A DNA stretch of 64,000 bases from Halorussus halobius (GCF_004765805.1 NZ_SBIU01000007.1:94354-158353); one strand, 5' to 3'; counted from the stretch's first letter, positions 1-9,530 are shown. Translations and numbers: made by a program. Notes: a model not told the origin generated them from the sequence alone.

Positions 1-1
1 G

Positions 2-2281
2 GACGACCACAAAGATACAAATGAGAATCCCCCTGGAGGGGAACACCAGCAGGACGACAGCAGTCACCAGCACGAACACGGCGAGCAGGATGAATCGGAC
101 GCCGAGTCGGACGAGCAGCGGGTAGAACAGGAGCTACTGGAAGAAGAGGCACACCCTGCTGCGGAGAGTGAGACAGTGCTCGACGAGCAGCACGAGCACG
201 CTGGACACGAGGGCGAAGGACACGACCACGGTTCCCATGAGAGCCACGGTGAGGGGCATGGCGGGATGCACGAGGGCCACGAGCAGATGTTCCGCCGGCG
301 CTTCTTCGTCTCGACGCTCCTGTCGATCCCAGTCCTGCTATACAGCGAAATGCTGCAGGAGTGGCTCGGGTTCTCCGTCCCCGCGTTCCCGGGCAGCGAG
401 TGGATCAACCCCGTCTTCGCGGTCATCGTCTTCGCGTACGGTGGGATGCCGTTCCTCCAGATGGCGGTACCGGAACTGAAAGATCGGTCGCCGGGGATGA
501 TGACGCTCATCTCGATGGCGATCACCGTCGCGTTCGTCTACAGCCTCGCGAGCGTGGTCTTCCCGACGCAGTCGGCGTTCTTCTGGGAACTCGTCACCCT
601 GATCGACATTATGCTGCTGGGGCACTGGATCGAGATGCGGTCGGTGCGACGGGCCTCGAGTGCGGTCGACGAACTGGCGAAGCTGATGCCGGACACCGCC
701 GAGCGGATTACCGACGGCGGCGACACTGAGGAGGTCCCGGTGAGTGAACTCTCCGAGGGCGACCTCGTACTCGTCCGGCCGGGTGCGAGTGTCCCTGCTG
801 ACGGCGTCGTCGAAGAGGGAGACTCCGACGTCAACGAGTCCATGATCACGGGCGAATCGAAACCGGTCTCGAAAGACCCCGGCGACGAGGTCATCGGTGG
901 GACGATCAACGGCGACGGCAGCCTCCGCGTGCGCGTCGGTGCGACGGGCGAGGAGACGACGCTCGCGGGAATCATGCGCCTCGTCGAGGAAGCCCAGCAG
1001 AGCAAATCCAAGACACAGGTACTGGCCGACAGAGCGGCAGGCTGGCTGTTCTACGTCGCCCTCGCGGCGGCAGTCGTGACAGCAATCGCGTGGACGCTCG
1101 CGGTCTCATTCGACGCAACGGTCATCGAGCGCGTCGTCACAGTGCTCGTCATCGCCTGCCCGCACGCACTCGGGCTCGCCATCCCCCTAGTGGTCGCAAT
1201 CAACACGTCATTGGCGGCTCGCAACGGGATGCTGGTCCGGGACCGTATCGCGATGGAGGAGGCGCGGAACCTGGACGCCATCATCTTCGACAAGACGGGG
1301 ACGCTCACCGAAGGCGAACACGGCGTCGTCGACATGGCGACCGTCGAGGGCGTGGAAGAGGACGACGCTCTCGCGCTGGCAGCAGCCGTCGAAAGCGATT
1401 CCGAACACATGATCGCGCGAGCCATACGCGAGGCCGCCGACGAGCAGGACCTCACCGCACCTGACGCGACCGACTTCGAGGCGATCAAAGGCCGGGGCGT
1501 CCGTGCGAACGTCGACGGAAATGAGGTGTACGTCGGCGGGCCAAACCTGTTAACCCAACTCGATAGCGAGATACCCGACCATCTCCGCCGCTTCGCTGAC
1601 GAGGCGGGACAGAACGCTCAGACGGTGGTATACCTTGTTCGTGAAGGCGAGCTGATTGCCGCGTTCGCGATGGCTGACGTAATCCGTGAGGAGAGTTTTC
1701 GTGTCGTCGATACCCTCCACGATCTGGGCATCGAGGTGGCGATGTTGACTGGGGACTCCCAGGATGTCGCCAACGCTGTCGCCGACGAACTGGGCATCGA
1801 CACGGTGTTCGCGGAGGTCCTCCCCGAAGACAAGGACGAGAAAGTTCAGGAGCTTCAGGACCAGGGCAAGCTCGTCGGGATGGTCGGCGACGGGGTGAAC
1901 GACGCGCCGGCGCTGACGCGGGCCGACGTCGGTATCGCGATCGGGAGCGGCACCGACGTCGCCGTCCAGTCGGCCGACGTCATCCTCGTCCAGAACAACC
2001 CGATGGACGTCGTTCGGCTCGTGAAACTCAGTAAGGCGAGCTACCGGAAGATGCAGGAGAACATCGTCTGGGCGGCCGGCTACAACGTGTTCGCAATTCC
2101 GCTCGCAGCAGGCGTCTTGGCACCGATCGGGATTCTGCTCTCCCCCGCTGTGGGTGCGCTCCTGATGTCGTTGAGTACAGTAATCGTCGCGATCAACGCT
2201 CAGCTGCTCCGCCGCGTGGACCTGTCCATCCCCGAGCTTCCAAGCGGGACACCAGCGACTGACGCACAACCTGCAGACTGA
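2..2281 (+). CDS. CopB-like copper-exporting P1B-type ATPase (5' end outside window)
   Basis: The frame is open from base 2, so the gene starts upstream of the window; the internal GTG at 176 is unlikely to be the true start. About 759 residues are visible. The N-terminus is rich in His, Asp and Glu, a soft metal-binding tail instead of a CxxC HMA domain. The P-type ATPase signatures are present: TGES near visible residue 283, DKTGT near 430 (Asp is the phosphorylation site) and GDGVNDAP near 629. The membrane signature is CPH near 386, which together with a His-rich N-terminus is typical of the CopB (P1B-3) group. ATP hydrolysis would drive copper out across the cytoplasmic membrane. It lies beside a second copper-type ATPase and other copper proteins. 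The family is certain; ion specificity is inferred from the CPH motif. Confidence 0.93.
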   Translation, partial: DDHKDTNENPPGGEHQQDDSSHQHEHGEQDESDAESDEQRVEQELLEEEAHPAAESETVLDEQHEHAGHEGEGHDHGSHESHGEGHGGMHEGHEQMFRRRFFVSTLLSIPVLLYSEMLQEWLGFSVPAFPGSEWINPVFAVIVFAYGGMPFLQMAVPELKDRSPGMMTLISMAITVAFVYSLASVVFPTQSAFFWELVTLIDIMLLGHWIEMRSVRRASSAVDELAKLMPDTAERITDGGDTEEVPVSELSEGDLVLVRPGASVPADGVVEEGDSDVNESMITGESKPVSKDPGDEVIGGTINGDGSLRVRVGATGEETTLAGIMRLVEEAQQSKSKTQVLADRAAGWLFYVALAAAVVTAIAWTLAVSFDATVIERVVTVLVIACPHALGLAIPLVVAINTSLAARNGMLVRDRIAMEEARNLDAIIFDKTGTLTEGEHGVVDMATVEGVEEDDALALAAAVESDSEHMIARAIREAADEQDLTAPDATDFEAIKGRGVRANVDGNEVYVGGPNLLTQLDSEIPDHLRRFADEAGQNAQTVVYLVREGELIAAFAMADVIREESFRVVDTLHDLGIEVAMLTGDSQDVANAVADELGIDTVFAEVLPEDKDEKVQELQDQGKLVGMVGDGVNDAPALTRADVGIAIGSGTDVAVQSADVILVQNNPMDVVRLVKLSKASYRKMQENIVWAAGYNVFAIPLAAGVLAPIGILLSPAVGALLMSLSTVIVAINAQLLRRVDLSIPELPSGTPATDAQPAD

Positions 2282-2284
2282 AAC

Positions 2285-2310
2285 GCTCCCGATCGCTTCG
2301 GAGCTTCTTT
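2285..2310 (+). terminator. possible weak hairpin terminator after the CopB-like gene
   Basis: GCTCC at 2285-2289 can pair with GGAGC at 2300-2304, and TTCTTT follows, four bases after the ATPase stop codon. The stem is only five base pairs, so this is a suggestion rather than a clear terminator. Confidence 0.3.
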
Positions 2311-2467
2311 CAATTGAGTTCGGTTGATGGACAGCAAATGGCGACACTGCGTGATTTCGGTGGGTATCGCTATGCAGTCACCGATTCCACAGTTTTCCCG
2401 AGGGATACGTAGTTTGGTATACACAGACGCTTCCTCTGATGGACTACATTGTTGCACCAGCACTAGG

Positions 2468-2475
2468 TTTATACC
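2468..2475 (+). promoter_or_regulatory. TATA box of the 34-residue microprotein gene
   Basis: TTTATACC lies about 27 bp before the ATG at 2498. This is the spacing expected for a leaderless haloarchaeal transcript, and it supports the short start at 2498 over a longer frame starting at 2324. Confidence 0.55.
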
Positions 2476-2497
2476 GCTTGACGGACTTCTTTCCACC

Positions 2498-2602
2498 ATG
2501 AGCCTCGAAGAGACAGTTGACTACCTCGCCGAGGAACTCGACCTCGAGCGAAGTGAACACGTTCGCGAGGTCGGACAGTCGGTCGCCGAGCTTCGCGACT
2601 GA
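2498..2602 (+). CDS. 34-residue conserved microprotein, copy 1
   Basis: This short acidic protein starts MSLEETVDYL and ends VAELRD. A second gene at 58025-58129 encodes a protein of exactly the same length and closely similar sequence, including the shared core ERSEHVREVG. The repetition, with conservation confined to these 34 residues, shows that the real start is the ATG at 2498. A TATA-like TTTATACC lies 27 bp upstream. It is probably a helical protein. Its stop codon directly abuts the stop of the Fic-like gene on the other strand. I do not recognise a function; a small DNA- or protein-binding adaptor is possible but unsupported. Confidence 0.7.
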   Translation: MSLEETVDYLAEELDLERSEHVREVGQSVAELRD

Positions 2603-3490
2603 TCAGAACATTTCTCTGAAGTCCCGTTCGACCAGTCCGTTCTCCAGATACGTGAGGAACTCTTGTTTCGTTGGTCCTTGACGGTCAAGTAGATCGTCCC
2701 GTCCTGCTCGTTCGAGAACTGCCTGCGCGAAGTCCGTACAGTGAGATTCGTGCTGCCCAGCATACTCTGTGAGGGCTTCTCTCCAGTGCATATCCAGCTC
2801 GAACTCGGCTAATCGGATTTGGATCCCGTCTTTCCGTTCGACGACGTCGACGTCCAAGTCTTCGAGTTGCTTGAAACGGAGGTTGTTCCGGCGGACAGTA
2901 ATGAGCCGTTTGGAATCGACGATATAGGGATCGACCCACTCTCGCCAGGAATCGTCGTCGACGTGCGTTCGTGGCATCTCAAAATCCGGGTCCACACTCT
3001 CAATACAGAACTGCAGCATCGCGATGCCAGTTCGATGATTCGCATTCGGGAGGGAATGTCGGAGGATCAAATTCGACATCACCTCTCCAGCGACGGTCGG
3101 AAGCGGTGCTTCCCAGGAGACGTGATCGAGTGCCTGCTGGATCTTTTGTGGTTCGAACTCCTTGTAGAGCCGGAACTCATCCTCATCTCGAACTTCGACC
3201 GCGGCTTCGAGCAACTCTACTAATCGGAATGCGACAACCTGCCCAGCACGGGGGAGGTCACGAATACGATCGCTCAGCCATTCCTGATCAAAGTCGATAT
3301 CTTGCGCTGATTCGATCTCTGAATCGCCTTCATAGAGCACATAGACCGGAGCTTCGAAGGGGTACCCGATGAGCTTTGTCGACTCGTCGGATTGCTCTTG
3401 CTGAGACCGGATCTCTGCTACCGATGCCGAGCTATATTTGAGTGAGAAATTCTCGGCCTGTGGGTGATGATAGAAGACGAGCCGAGCCAT
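2603..3490 (-). CDS. Fic/Doc-like family protein
   Basis: The protein has 295 residues. Around residue 145 it reads HSLPNANHRTG, a good match to the Fic/Doc active-site loop (HxFx[D/E]xNxR), with His145, Asn151 and Arg153 in place. The position that usually holds the acidic residue is Asn149, so the chemistry may differ from AMP transfer. Fic/Doc enzymes transfer AMP or phosphate onto target proteins and often act as toxins. The N-terminal 120 and C-terminal 100 residues match nothing I recognise. No antitoxin partner is obvious: the neighbours are a convergent microprotein gene and, 68 bp upstream, a PadR regulator gene on the same strand. The Fic fold is probable; substrate and role are unknown. 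Confidence 0.68.
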   Translation of the reverse strand: MARLVFYHHPQAENFSLKYSSASVAEIRSQQEQSDESTKLIGYPFEAPVYVLYEGDSEIESAQDIDFDQEWLSDRIRDLPRAGQVVAFRLVELLEAAVEVRDEDEFRLYKEFEPQKIQQALDHVSWEAPLPTVAGEVMSNLILRHSLPNANHRTGIAMLQFCIESVDPDFEMPRTHVDDDSWREWVDPYIVDSKRLITVRRNNLRFKQLEDLDVDVVERKDGIQIRLAEFELDMHWREALTEYAGQHESHCTDFAQAVLERAGRDDLLDRQGPTKQEFLTYLENGLVERDFREMF

Positions 3491-3558
3491 CTCAATGCGT
3501 ATTCGTGGGAAGTGGGTAAAGCAGTCCCGCTTTGATATTGAGTTCTACTCGCCTGGTT

Positions 3559-3855
3559 CTACGACGTAGTGGGTGCGTTCACGTCCTCTAAATACTGGCT
3601 TTCCCACTCACGTCGCGCCTCGATCTCCCGCACTCCGCGTTGTGTGACCGTGTACACGTTCGTCCGTTTGTCGAGTTCACCTTTCTCCAGGAGGCCTTTG
3701 CCGACGAGGTCGTCGAGGTTTGGATAGAGCCGCCCATGATTGATCTCTTGTTCGTAGTAGTCGTCGAGTTCGGCCTTTACTGCGAGCCCGTGTGGTTCCT
3801 CGAGCCCGGCGATAACGTACAAGACGTCCCGCTGGAACCCGGTTAGATCGTGCAT
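3559..3855 (-). CDS. PadR-family transcriptional regulator, copy 1
   Basis: This 98-residue winged-helix protein contains the PadR hallmark segment (INHGRLYPNLDDLVGKG), in which a Tyr-Pro turn leads into the recognition region. It is nearly identical to the gene at 31615-31908. It is divergent from the CopA/FixI-like ATPase gene that starts at 4065, and the 209-bp space between them would hold both promoters, so it may control that ATPase or itself. A 32-bp upstream segment (3871-3902) is also shared with the second copy, with one mismatch, which points to a conserved operator. PadR proteins usually repress and release DNA on binding a ligand; the signal here is unknown. Confidence 0.88.
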   Translation of the reverse strand: MHDLTGFQRDVLYVIAGLEEPHGLAVKAELDDYYEQEINHGRLYPNLDDLVGKGLLEKGELDKRTNVYTVTQRGVREIEARREWESQYLEDVNAPTTS

Positions 3856-3870
3856 CCGTCTGCTCCCTAT

Positions 3871-3902
3871 TTTTGAGGGATGGCATATGTTCTCTCTGGT
3901 AC
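3871..3902 (-). promoter_or_regulatory. conserved upstream element of PadR copy 1 (likely operator)
   Basis: These 32 bp match 31923-31954 at all but one position and lie at the same distance from the start of each padR copy. The core on the + strand is GGCATATGTTCTCTCTGGTA. Conservation of non-coding DNA in front of two paralogous regulators suggests an autoregulatory binding site, although recent duplication could also explain it. Confidence 0.5.
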
Positions 3903-4064
3903 TCAGAAGCAGAGCTTCGGATCGAGGATATCTACCAGTACACTCGTCTCCAAACAGCGCTTAATACCCATGCCTCTGTATCACCGGTAATGGCGCTTCG
4001 GCCGAGGTCGCCGTTGAGGTTCCATGGCTGTGCTCGGTCAGCTGTCAGCCGGTGGTAATCAATT

Positions 4065-6590
4065 GTGTCTTCATCTCAATCCTCATCTTCCACGTGCGCG
4101 CTTTGTGGTAGGGCTGTCCCTGACGATAGAGTCGTGGGTGAGAACGACACCGTCTTCTGCTGTGATGGATGTCGAAACGTCCATCGAGTACTCGGTGGCG
4201 ATGGAGTCCACAGTCGGATGGACCCGACAGACGACCCCATGCGCGAGTCCGGTGCTGGGGCGGGCGAACGCGATGCGGATACCCCTCGATTAGGGTCTGA
4301 GGAACGAGCTTTCTTTCAGGTCGACGGGATGCACTGTGCGACGTGTGAAGCATTTCTTGAATCAGTCGCCGAGGACTGCGAGGGTGTTGTAGACGTGGCA
4401 GCAAGCTACGTCACCGAGACGGTTCGTATCACATACGACCCTGATCGCGTCTCGAAGGAAACTCTCTGTGATACCCTGAGTACACTCGGCTATTCGGCAA
4501 CCCTCCGTGCTGGAGGGAGCGATGACACACCGACTATAATCGGACAGTCGCGCCGGTCGGACGAGCCGAATGAACGAGGGATTGACGAGGTGCTGGGATT
4601 CCGTTACGCTGCTGGCGTCATTTTCGGGACGTTCATGCTCCTCCCATATGCGGTCCTCCTCTATCCGGCGCAGCTCTCGTCGTTCTTTGGTGAGGGGACG
4701 CTCGATATGTACGCGAGTACGTCCGGGATCGGCGGTGGAGATGGCCTGTTGATCCTCCCGCTCTTTCTCGTTCTGACGGGTGTCGTCCTCGTGTTTACCG
4801 GCCTGCCGCTGTTACAGGGTGCGTATGTCAGTCTGAAGATGCGACAGCCGAATACGGACTTTCTCGTCGCGATCACCGTGGTGAGCGCCTACGTGTACAG
4901 CACGATTGCCTTTCTCCTCGGTCGACTCGACGTTTTCTACGACCTCACGATCGTGGTTGCCGCGAGTGTGGTGGCCGCCATCTTCTACGAATCACTGAGC
5001 AAGCAGCGAGCGATGGATCGCCTGACGAATCTCACTATCTCCCACGTCACCGAAGCCAGGCGGTATGGCGCCGATGGGACGACGATGGTCGACGTACACA
5101 GTCTGGAACCCGGGGAACGGGTTCTCGTCCGTGAGGGCGAACGCATCCCAGTCGATGGTGTTCTCGCTGAGAGTGAGTGCACGGTCGATGAAGCGATCGT
5201 GACGGGCGAGTCGCTCCCGGTATCGAAACAAGCTGGGGACGAGGTCGTCGGCGGGGCGGTCGTCACAAATGGGGCTGCTGTCCTCACGGTGAGCGATGGG
5301 ACAACCAGTAGTATCGATCGCCTCGTCACCTCTGTCTGGAATCTCCAGAGTGGGGATCACGGTGTCCAGCGGCAGGCCGATAAGCTCGCGTCAGTCATCA
5401 TCCCGGTCGTCGTCGGTGGGGCGGTACTCGCTGGATTGGGGTCGCTTCTGGTGGGGACTGGTATTCCCGTCGCCGTCCTGACGGCGCTGGTAGTTCTCTT
5501 AGTGGGATGTCCGTGGGCACTTGGCCTGGCAACCCCGCTCTCGGTGGCAACCAGTATCGAACAAGCGGTAGAGCGGGGCATCGTCATCTTCGACGAGACA
5601 GTCTTCGAGCGCCTTCGGAACGTCGACGTCGTCGTCTTCGACAAAACAGGGACTCTCACGACCGGCCAGATGGATGTCCTCGAGGTGGATGCACCGTCGG
5701 ATCTCCTTGAAACCGTCGCGGCCCTCGAACAGCGAGCATCCCACCCAGCGGCCGACGCAATCGTGAATACGTTTGCACAAAGGAATCAGGAGGGCGATCG
5801 CTCAAGAGCCGATGGGGGGGTTGCCGATGGCAGTGACCACGAGTACGCAGCGGACATCACCGAATTCACGAGCCACGCGACCGGCGTCGAAGGAGTCGTC
5901 GAGGACACGCGCGTTCTCGTCGGGAATCTCGATCTCTTCGCGGAACTTGGGTGGTCGGTGAGCGAGCAGATCGAGACGCGTGCCGCAGAGGCACGAACGG
6001 CCGGTCACCTTCCGGTCGTCGTCGGTCGTGACGGTCATGCAGAGGGCGTCGTCGTCGTGGGGGACGAACCACGGGCAGGTTGGGATGACACACTCACGCA
6101 GCTGAATGACCGTGATATCGAGATCGTTGTTCTGACCGGTGATGACGAGGCTGCTACTGACTTTCTCGACAGTCATCCTGCCGTCGATCACGTGTTTGCG
6201 GGGGTCCCGCCGGCAGGCAAGACCGCGACGATCCGGCGGTTACAGTCCCGGGGACAGGTTACAATGGTTGGTGATGGAACGAACGATGCACCGGCTCTTG
6301 CGACCGCAGACCTGGGAATCTCGCTCGGTGGTGGAACGGCACTCGCGTCCGATGCCGCGGATATTTCTATCGTCGATGATGACCTCGCGGCGGTGGAGAC
6401 GACGTTCGATCTCGCAGATGCAGCTCGTCGGCGTGTCAAACAGAACAACGGGCTAGCGCTGCTCTATAATGGGGTCACGATGCCACTCGCAGCGACGGGG
6501 TTGCTGAATCCGGTGTTCGCGATGGGTGCGGTCGTGGCGACCGGCGGTCTCCTCGCAGCGAATTCGTTTCGAGACCTGCTTCACGAGTAG
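4065..6590 (+). CDS. CopA/FixI-like heavy-metal P1B ATPase with CPW membrane motif
   Basis: The protein has 841 residues from a GTG start. The N-terminus has a cysteine cluster (Cys11, Cys14, Cys32, Cys33, Cys36) like the zinc-finger segment of FixI/CcoI-type pumps. It is followed by an HMA domain with GMHCATC near residue 90, then transmembrane segments. Catalytic motifs include TGES, DKTGT near 526 and GDGTNDAP. The transmembrane ion signature reads CPW near residue 482 instead of the usual CPC. The layout suggests a copper pump that feeds oxidase assembly or exports Cu(I). The tryptophan in place of the second cysteine is unusual and could alter affinity or specificity. It is divergent from the PadR gene. 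Family assignment is firm; the metal is not. Confidence 0.9.
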   Translation: MSSSQSSSSTCALCGRAVPDDRVVGENDTVFCCDGCRNVHRVLGGDGVHSRMDPTDDPMRESGAGAGERDADTPRLGSEERAFFQVDGMHCATCEAFLESVAEDCEGVVDVAASYVTETVRITYDPDRVSKETLCDTLSTLGYSATLRAGGSDDTPTIIGQSRRSDEPNERGIDEVLGFRYAAGVIFGTFMLLPYAVLLYPAQLSSFFGEGTLDMYASTSGIGGGDGLLILPLFLVLTGVVLVFTGLPLLQGAYVSLKMRQPNTDFLVAITVVSAYVYSTIAFLLGRLDVFYDLTIVVAASVVAAIFYESLSKQRAMDRLTNLTISHVTEARRYGADGTTMVDVHSLEPGERVLVREGERIPVDGVLAESECTVDEAIVTGESLPVSKQAGDEVVGGAVVTNGAAVLTVSDGTTSSIDRLVTSVWNLQSGDHGVQRQADKLASVIIPVVVGGAVLAGLGSLLVGTGIPVAVLTALVVLLVGCPWALGLATPLSVATSIEQAVERGIVIFDETVFERLRNVDVVVFDKTGTLTTGQMDVLEVDAPSDLLETVAALEQRASHPAADAIVNTFAQRNQEGDRSRADGGVADGSDHEYAADITEFTSHATGVEGVVEDTRVLVGNLDLFAELGWSVSEQIETRAAEARTAGHLPVVVGRDGHAEGVVVVGDEPRAGWDDTLTQLNDRDIEIVVLTGDDEAATDFLDSHPAVDHVFAGVPPAGKTATIRRLQSRGQVTMVGDGTNDAPALATADLGISLGGGTALASDAADISIVDDDLAAVETTFDLADAARRRVKQNNGLALLYNGVTMPLAATGLLNPVFAMGAVVATGGLLAANSFRDLLHE

Positions 6591-6653
6591 CGGCACCAAC
6601 CCAGCGAAGCGGCAGATACCTGCTGTAACCGGGTGAAGACGATTCCTATCGCT

Positions 6654-6875
6654 TCATTCGAGCAATTCAAAGGCACCGAGCCCCGCGTACCCGACCGCAA
6701 AGCCCGCAACGATGATGCCTCCGGAGAGGACTTGGTAGAACGGCGTCGACGGGAGGAAGCCGGTTGCGAAGGTGCCGACAACGATCAGTACCGCTGCCAG
6801 TTCCAAAAACACGTACTGACGACGTTTTCCCCTCATATATTGAGGCATTTGTCCCCCTAGGTACCGTGAGATCAC
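6654..6875 (-). CDS. small two-helix membrane protein
   Basis: The protein has 73 residues and two hydrophobic segments (about residues 23-40 and 49-68) separated by a short polar turn. A shorter start at the ATG ending at 6848 (MPQYMRGKRR) is possible and would give a basic N-terminus followed by the two helices. It lies 15 bp downstream of the larger membrane-protein gene on the same strand, so the two are probably co-transcribed. I do not recognise the family. Confidence 0.6.
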   Translation of the reverse strand: MISRYLGGQMPQYMRGKRRQYVFLELAAVLIVVGTFATGFLPSTPFYQVLSGGIIVAGFAVGYAGLGAFELLE

Positions 6876-6890
6876 AGTAGATACCTTACC

Positions 6891-8102
6891 TCAGTCCGCC
6901 GGGATGATGGCAGCCGATTGATCGGGCTGTCGGGCTGCTTGGACCGAGTAGATTAGGCTCCCCGTGAAGAGGACGAAGCTTCCAACGATGAATACTGCAC
7001 TGAGCGGCGAGGCCGAATCGACGAACACCCAGTAGAGAGGGGCGGCAATCGATGGCCCGGCAGCAAGTACCGCGATCTTCGCGACGAGTGGCCCACAGCA
7101 TCCACAGGTACACGTCCCGACGATTGCAGCGCTTCCGGCGGTCCCTTCGGTCATGCCGGCTCGTTCCTCGACGCGCCAGTGACGGGCGATGAGAGCGGCG
7201 TTTAACCCGATGAGTGCGCTTAGCATCCCGACGACGATGACCTGGCCGGGTGACAGGGCTAGGAAGAACGGGATATGTATGAACGGGAGATGCGGAATCG
7301 CGATTTCGAGCGTCGGCCACGATACTAGCTGATAGATTGCGGGTAGAACGACGACCGTCACCTCTTCGGGGAAGCCCTCCTCGGGGAAAAACGAGAGGTA
7401 TCCTGTTATAGAGACGAAAAAGAGTGCTAACACGACACCGACGCCGATGCCGAAGCGACGCGCAACCGGATCACGCATGACTGCGCGAATGACACTCCCT
7501 GCGTCCTTCCAGACAACGTAGCCGACTAGAATTGGTGTTCCGAGGACGATTGCGTACCCAAGTGGGTGTGTATCACTTGCCAGTCCAGGAATGAGGTAGG
7601 GGTACGAGATCCACAATCCCATGAGGATGCCGAGGAACGTGTATCGTGGGCGGGATGGCCAGCGGAGCCACCCAACGATGAAGCTCGCGACCATGATGCC
7701 CAAGCCACTCAGTAGGGCCAACGGCTGATACCACGACCGGGGGAACGGCATCGAACTCGCAGTATATGTCGGATCTGGGGAGAGCCCTTCGAAGAGAATT
7801 GCTCCGAGTGCCGTGATGGAGATCCCGACAAATACGCCGTAAAGGGCGGTTGTTGAGGTGATGCGATCGGTCCGTTTGAGAAGGATGAAGCCGCCGAGAA
7901 TAACGGCACCAACGAAAGCAAGAAGTACACCGTGTCCTTGCGAGAGTCCACCGCTTCCGGTTGTACCGTGGGCGGACGCGACGGGAACCTGAGTGAGCGT
8001 AACAATTGCGGCAAGAAGTACAGAGAGTGGCCGAACAGACCCGATTCGAGTGGTCTGTCCACGGGAGGGATCTCCACGTGGGTGACGCTCTTCCGGTGAC
8101 AT
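6891..8102 (-). CDS. polytopic membrane protein with a CTCGCC cysteine motif
   Basis: The protein has 403 residues and roughly ten hydrophobic segments. A likely signal-anchor near residues 25-45 ends in SAHG. Around residue 330 there is GTCTCGCCGPL, four closely spaced cysteines at the edge of a membrane segment, which looks like a metal- or thiol-handling site. It is followed on the same strand by a 73-residue membrane protein. Its position between a copper-type ATPase and halocyanin suggests a role in copper or redox transport, but this is inference from context. I do not recognise a named family. Confidence 0.7.
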   Translation of the reverse strand: MSPEERHPRGDPSRGQTTRIGSVRPLSVLLAAIVTLTQVPVASAHGTTGSGGLSQGHGVLLAFVGAVILGGFILLKRTDRITSTTALYGVFVGISITALGAILFEGLSPDPTYTASSMPFPRSWYQPLALLSGLGIMVASFIVGWLRWPSRPRYTFLGILMGLWISYPYLIPGLASDTHPLGYAIVLGTPILVGYVVWKDAGSVIRAVMRDPVARRFGIGVGVVLALFFVSITGYLSFFPEEGFPEEVTVVVLPAIYQLVSWPTLEIAIPHLPFIHIPFFLALSPGQVIVVGMLSALIGLNAALIARHWRVEERAGMTEGTAGSAAIVGTCTCGCCGPLVAKIAVLAAGPSIAAPLYWVFVDSASPLSAVFIVGSFVLFTGSLIYSVQAARQPDQSAAIIPAD

Positions 8103-8230
8103 TATTCTGTCTTGGACAGAGAGGCACTTCTACCTGACTGATTTACCTCTGATATCCTGGGCTTGACTGTCGTTAGATCCTGCTGGCTGTGGAAATATCC
8201 CCCTCCGAAAGTACGATCGGCACGGTGAAT

Positions 8231-8650
8231 TCACTCGCCGTCCAGAAATACGAGGAACTGTATATGCTTGAAGAACCAGACCGGAAGAACGGCTCCAACC
8301 CCTGCAGCGAGTAGGAGACTATTCGATGCTGTCCACACGATCTGTCCAAGTACGGTGCCAATAATCAAGACGCCGTTGTATGCAATCGCATTCACCGCTA
8401 AATCGCCTCTTGACTCAGCCCGGGGCCATTTGATGAGACTGGGCCTGATTGCTGACGTCCGGCCGGATACTACTGCGATGAGAAGTCCGAGTAGGCCGGA
8501 TACAAACCAGCCGAGTACAGCCGGTGGCCAGTTGTATACAACCGTTGCGGTGGCAAGAACAATCAGACACGGACTGGTGATTGTACCGATCTCTACGGAG
8601 GCATAGCGGGTCAAAATGTGTTCCTCAGTCCCTTGTTGTGCGGTAGCCAT
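8231..8650 (-). CDS. four-helix membrane protein, unknown
   Basis: The protein has 139 residues with about four transmembrane segments and a short polar N-terminus. A single Cys lies in the first helix region. The 128-bp gap to the 403-residue membrane protein downstream makes co-transcription possible. The upstream end is 40 bp from the tRNA-Glu gene on the same strand. No family is recognised. Confidence 0.65.
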   Translation of the reverse strand: MATAQQGTEEHILTRYASVEIGTITSPCLIVLATATVVYNWPPAVLGWFVSGLLGLLIAVVSGRTSAIRPSLIKWPRAESRGDLAVNAIAYNGVLIIGTVLGQIVWTASNSLLLAAGVGAVLPVWFFKHIQFLVFLDGE

Positions 8651-8690
8651 CTGTGAGGGTTATGGGTAGGGCAGTGGATCAGATCGGGGA

Positions 8691-8765
8691 TGCTCCGTCG
8701 AGGATTTGAACCTCGGTCCTCGACGTGAGATGCCGAGATGGTTGGCCGAGCTACACCAACGGAGC
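8691..8765 (-). tRNA. tRNA-Glu (anticodon CTC)
   Basis: The reverse strand folds as a standard 75-nt tRNA without an encoded CCA. The acceptor stem GCTCCGT pairs with ACGGAGC and the discriminator base is A. The T arm is CGAGG-TTCAAAT-CCTCG. The anticodon arm is TCGGC-ATCTCAC-GTCGA with one G-T wobble pair, giving anticodon CTC. The D arm is GGTGTAGCTCGGCCAACC, close to the usual haloarchaeal tRNA-Glu. No intron is evident. tRNA genes are common integration targets, but I found no repeat of its 3' end elsewhere in the window. Confidence 0.9.
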
Positions 8766-8863
8766 AGCTTCAACTTGGAGCTTCAGTACTTCAGGTCTGG
8801 TCGGTGTCCTATTCAGTGGGAATCCGCCGTTTCCCCTTATGTTGGGGTCTTTGATAATGTGGT

Positions 8864-9427
8864 ATGGAGCGTCGACAGGTTCTCAAGACAGCCGGAATTC
8901 TCGCAACAGGTGGCGTAACTGGTCTCGCTGGATGCAGTAGTTCGGGGAACGGAGACGGTGGCGGTGAGCCGACCACGACTGAAACGCAGGAGACAGCTGG
9001 TGGGTCTGGAGACTCGAATACTGTTATGATGGTCACTGACGGGAGCGAGTATTATTTCGATCCCATTGGTCTGTTCATCGAATCCGGGGAAACTGTGACA
9101 TTCGAAATCCAGAGCGGCAGTCACTCGGCAACCGCCTACAAAGAGGGAACGAGCTCAGCATCAGTTACCCGGATTCCCGAAAGCGCAGAAACGTTCAATA
9201 GCGAAACGCTGAGTGAACAGGGCGCAACGTTCGAGCACACGTTCGAGACCACGGGGACGTACGATTACTTCTGTATCCCGCACAAGACTCTGGGGATGGT
9301 CGGTCGGATCGTCGTTGGCGAACCCGGCGGTCCCGCGGAGGGGAGTATGCCGCCGGACGGAGACGTCCCCGAAAGCCAGACCATCGTTGATCAAGGCAGC
9401 GTCTCGTACAGCTCGTTCTCCGGGTAG
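8864..9427 (+). CDS. halocyanin-type blue copper lipoprotein
   Basis: The protein has 187 residues. It begins with a short twin-arginine motif (ERRQVLKTAG) and a lipobox ending at Cys24, so it is probably exported folded and lipid-anchored. A Ser/Thr/Gly-rich linker (about 25-50) leads to a cupredoxin domain. The type I copper ligands are visible as His87, Cys137, His140 and Met145, the last three in FCIPHKTLGM. Halocyanins shuttle electrons at the outer face of the membrane. The C-terminal tail after residue 153 is longer than the minimal domain. It sits 99 bp downstream of the tRNA and opposite the membrane-protein genes. Its placement among copper pumps and a multicopper oxidase fits copper-dependent electron transfer. 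Confidence 0.93.
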   Translation: MERRQVLKTAGILATGGVTGLAGCSSSGNGDGGGEPTTTETQETAGGSGDSNTVMMVTDGSEYYFDPIGLFIESGETVTFEIQSGSHSATAYKEGTSSASVTRIPESAETFNSETLSEQGATFEHTFETTGTYDYFCIPHKTLGMVGRIVVGEPGGPAEGSMPPDGDVPESQTIVDQGSVSYSSFSG

Positions 9428-9530
9428 GCGGCCGCGTATACTGCGAGCTGTGCGCTCCGGAATCGCTTGTACACCATATGGCCGACATTGACTGTGCTTC
9501 GGACCGACAGTATGGAGACATACGCTGTCG

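Noticed and set aside
176..2281. GTG start at 176 for the CopB-like ATPase
   Set aside because: The frame is open back to base 2 with a His/Asp/Glu-rich tail continuing without a stop, so the true start is outside the window.
2324..2497. Extended N-terminus of the 34-residue microprotein
   Set aside because: The TATA box lies within this stretch and the paralog at 58025 has only 34 residues.
8691..8765. tRNA-Glu as an integration site with attL/attR in the window
   Set aside because: No second copy of its 3' end was found and no integrase gene is visible.
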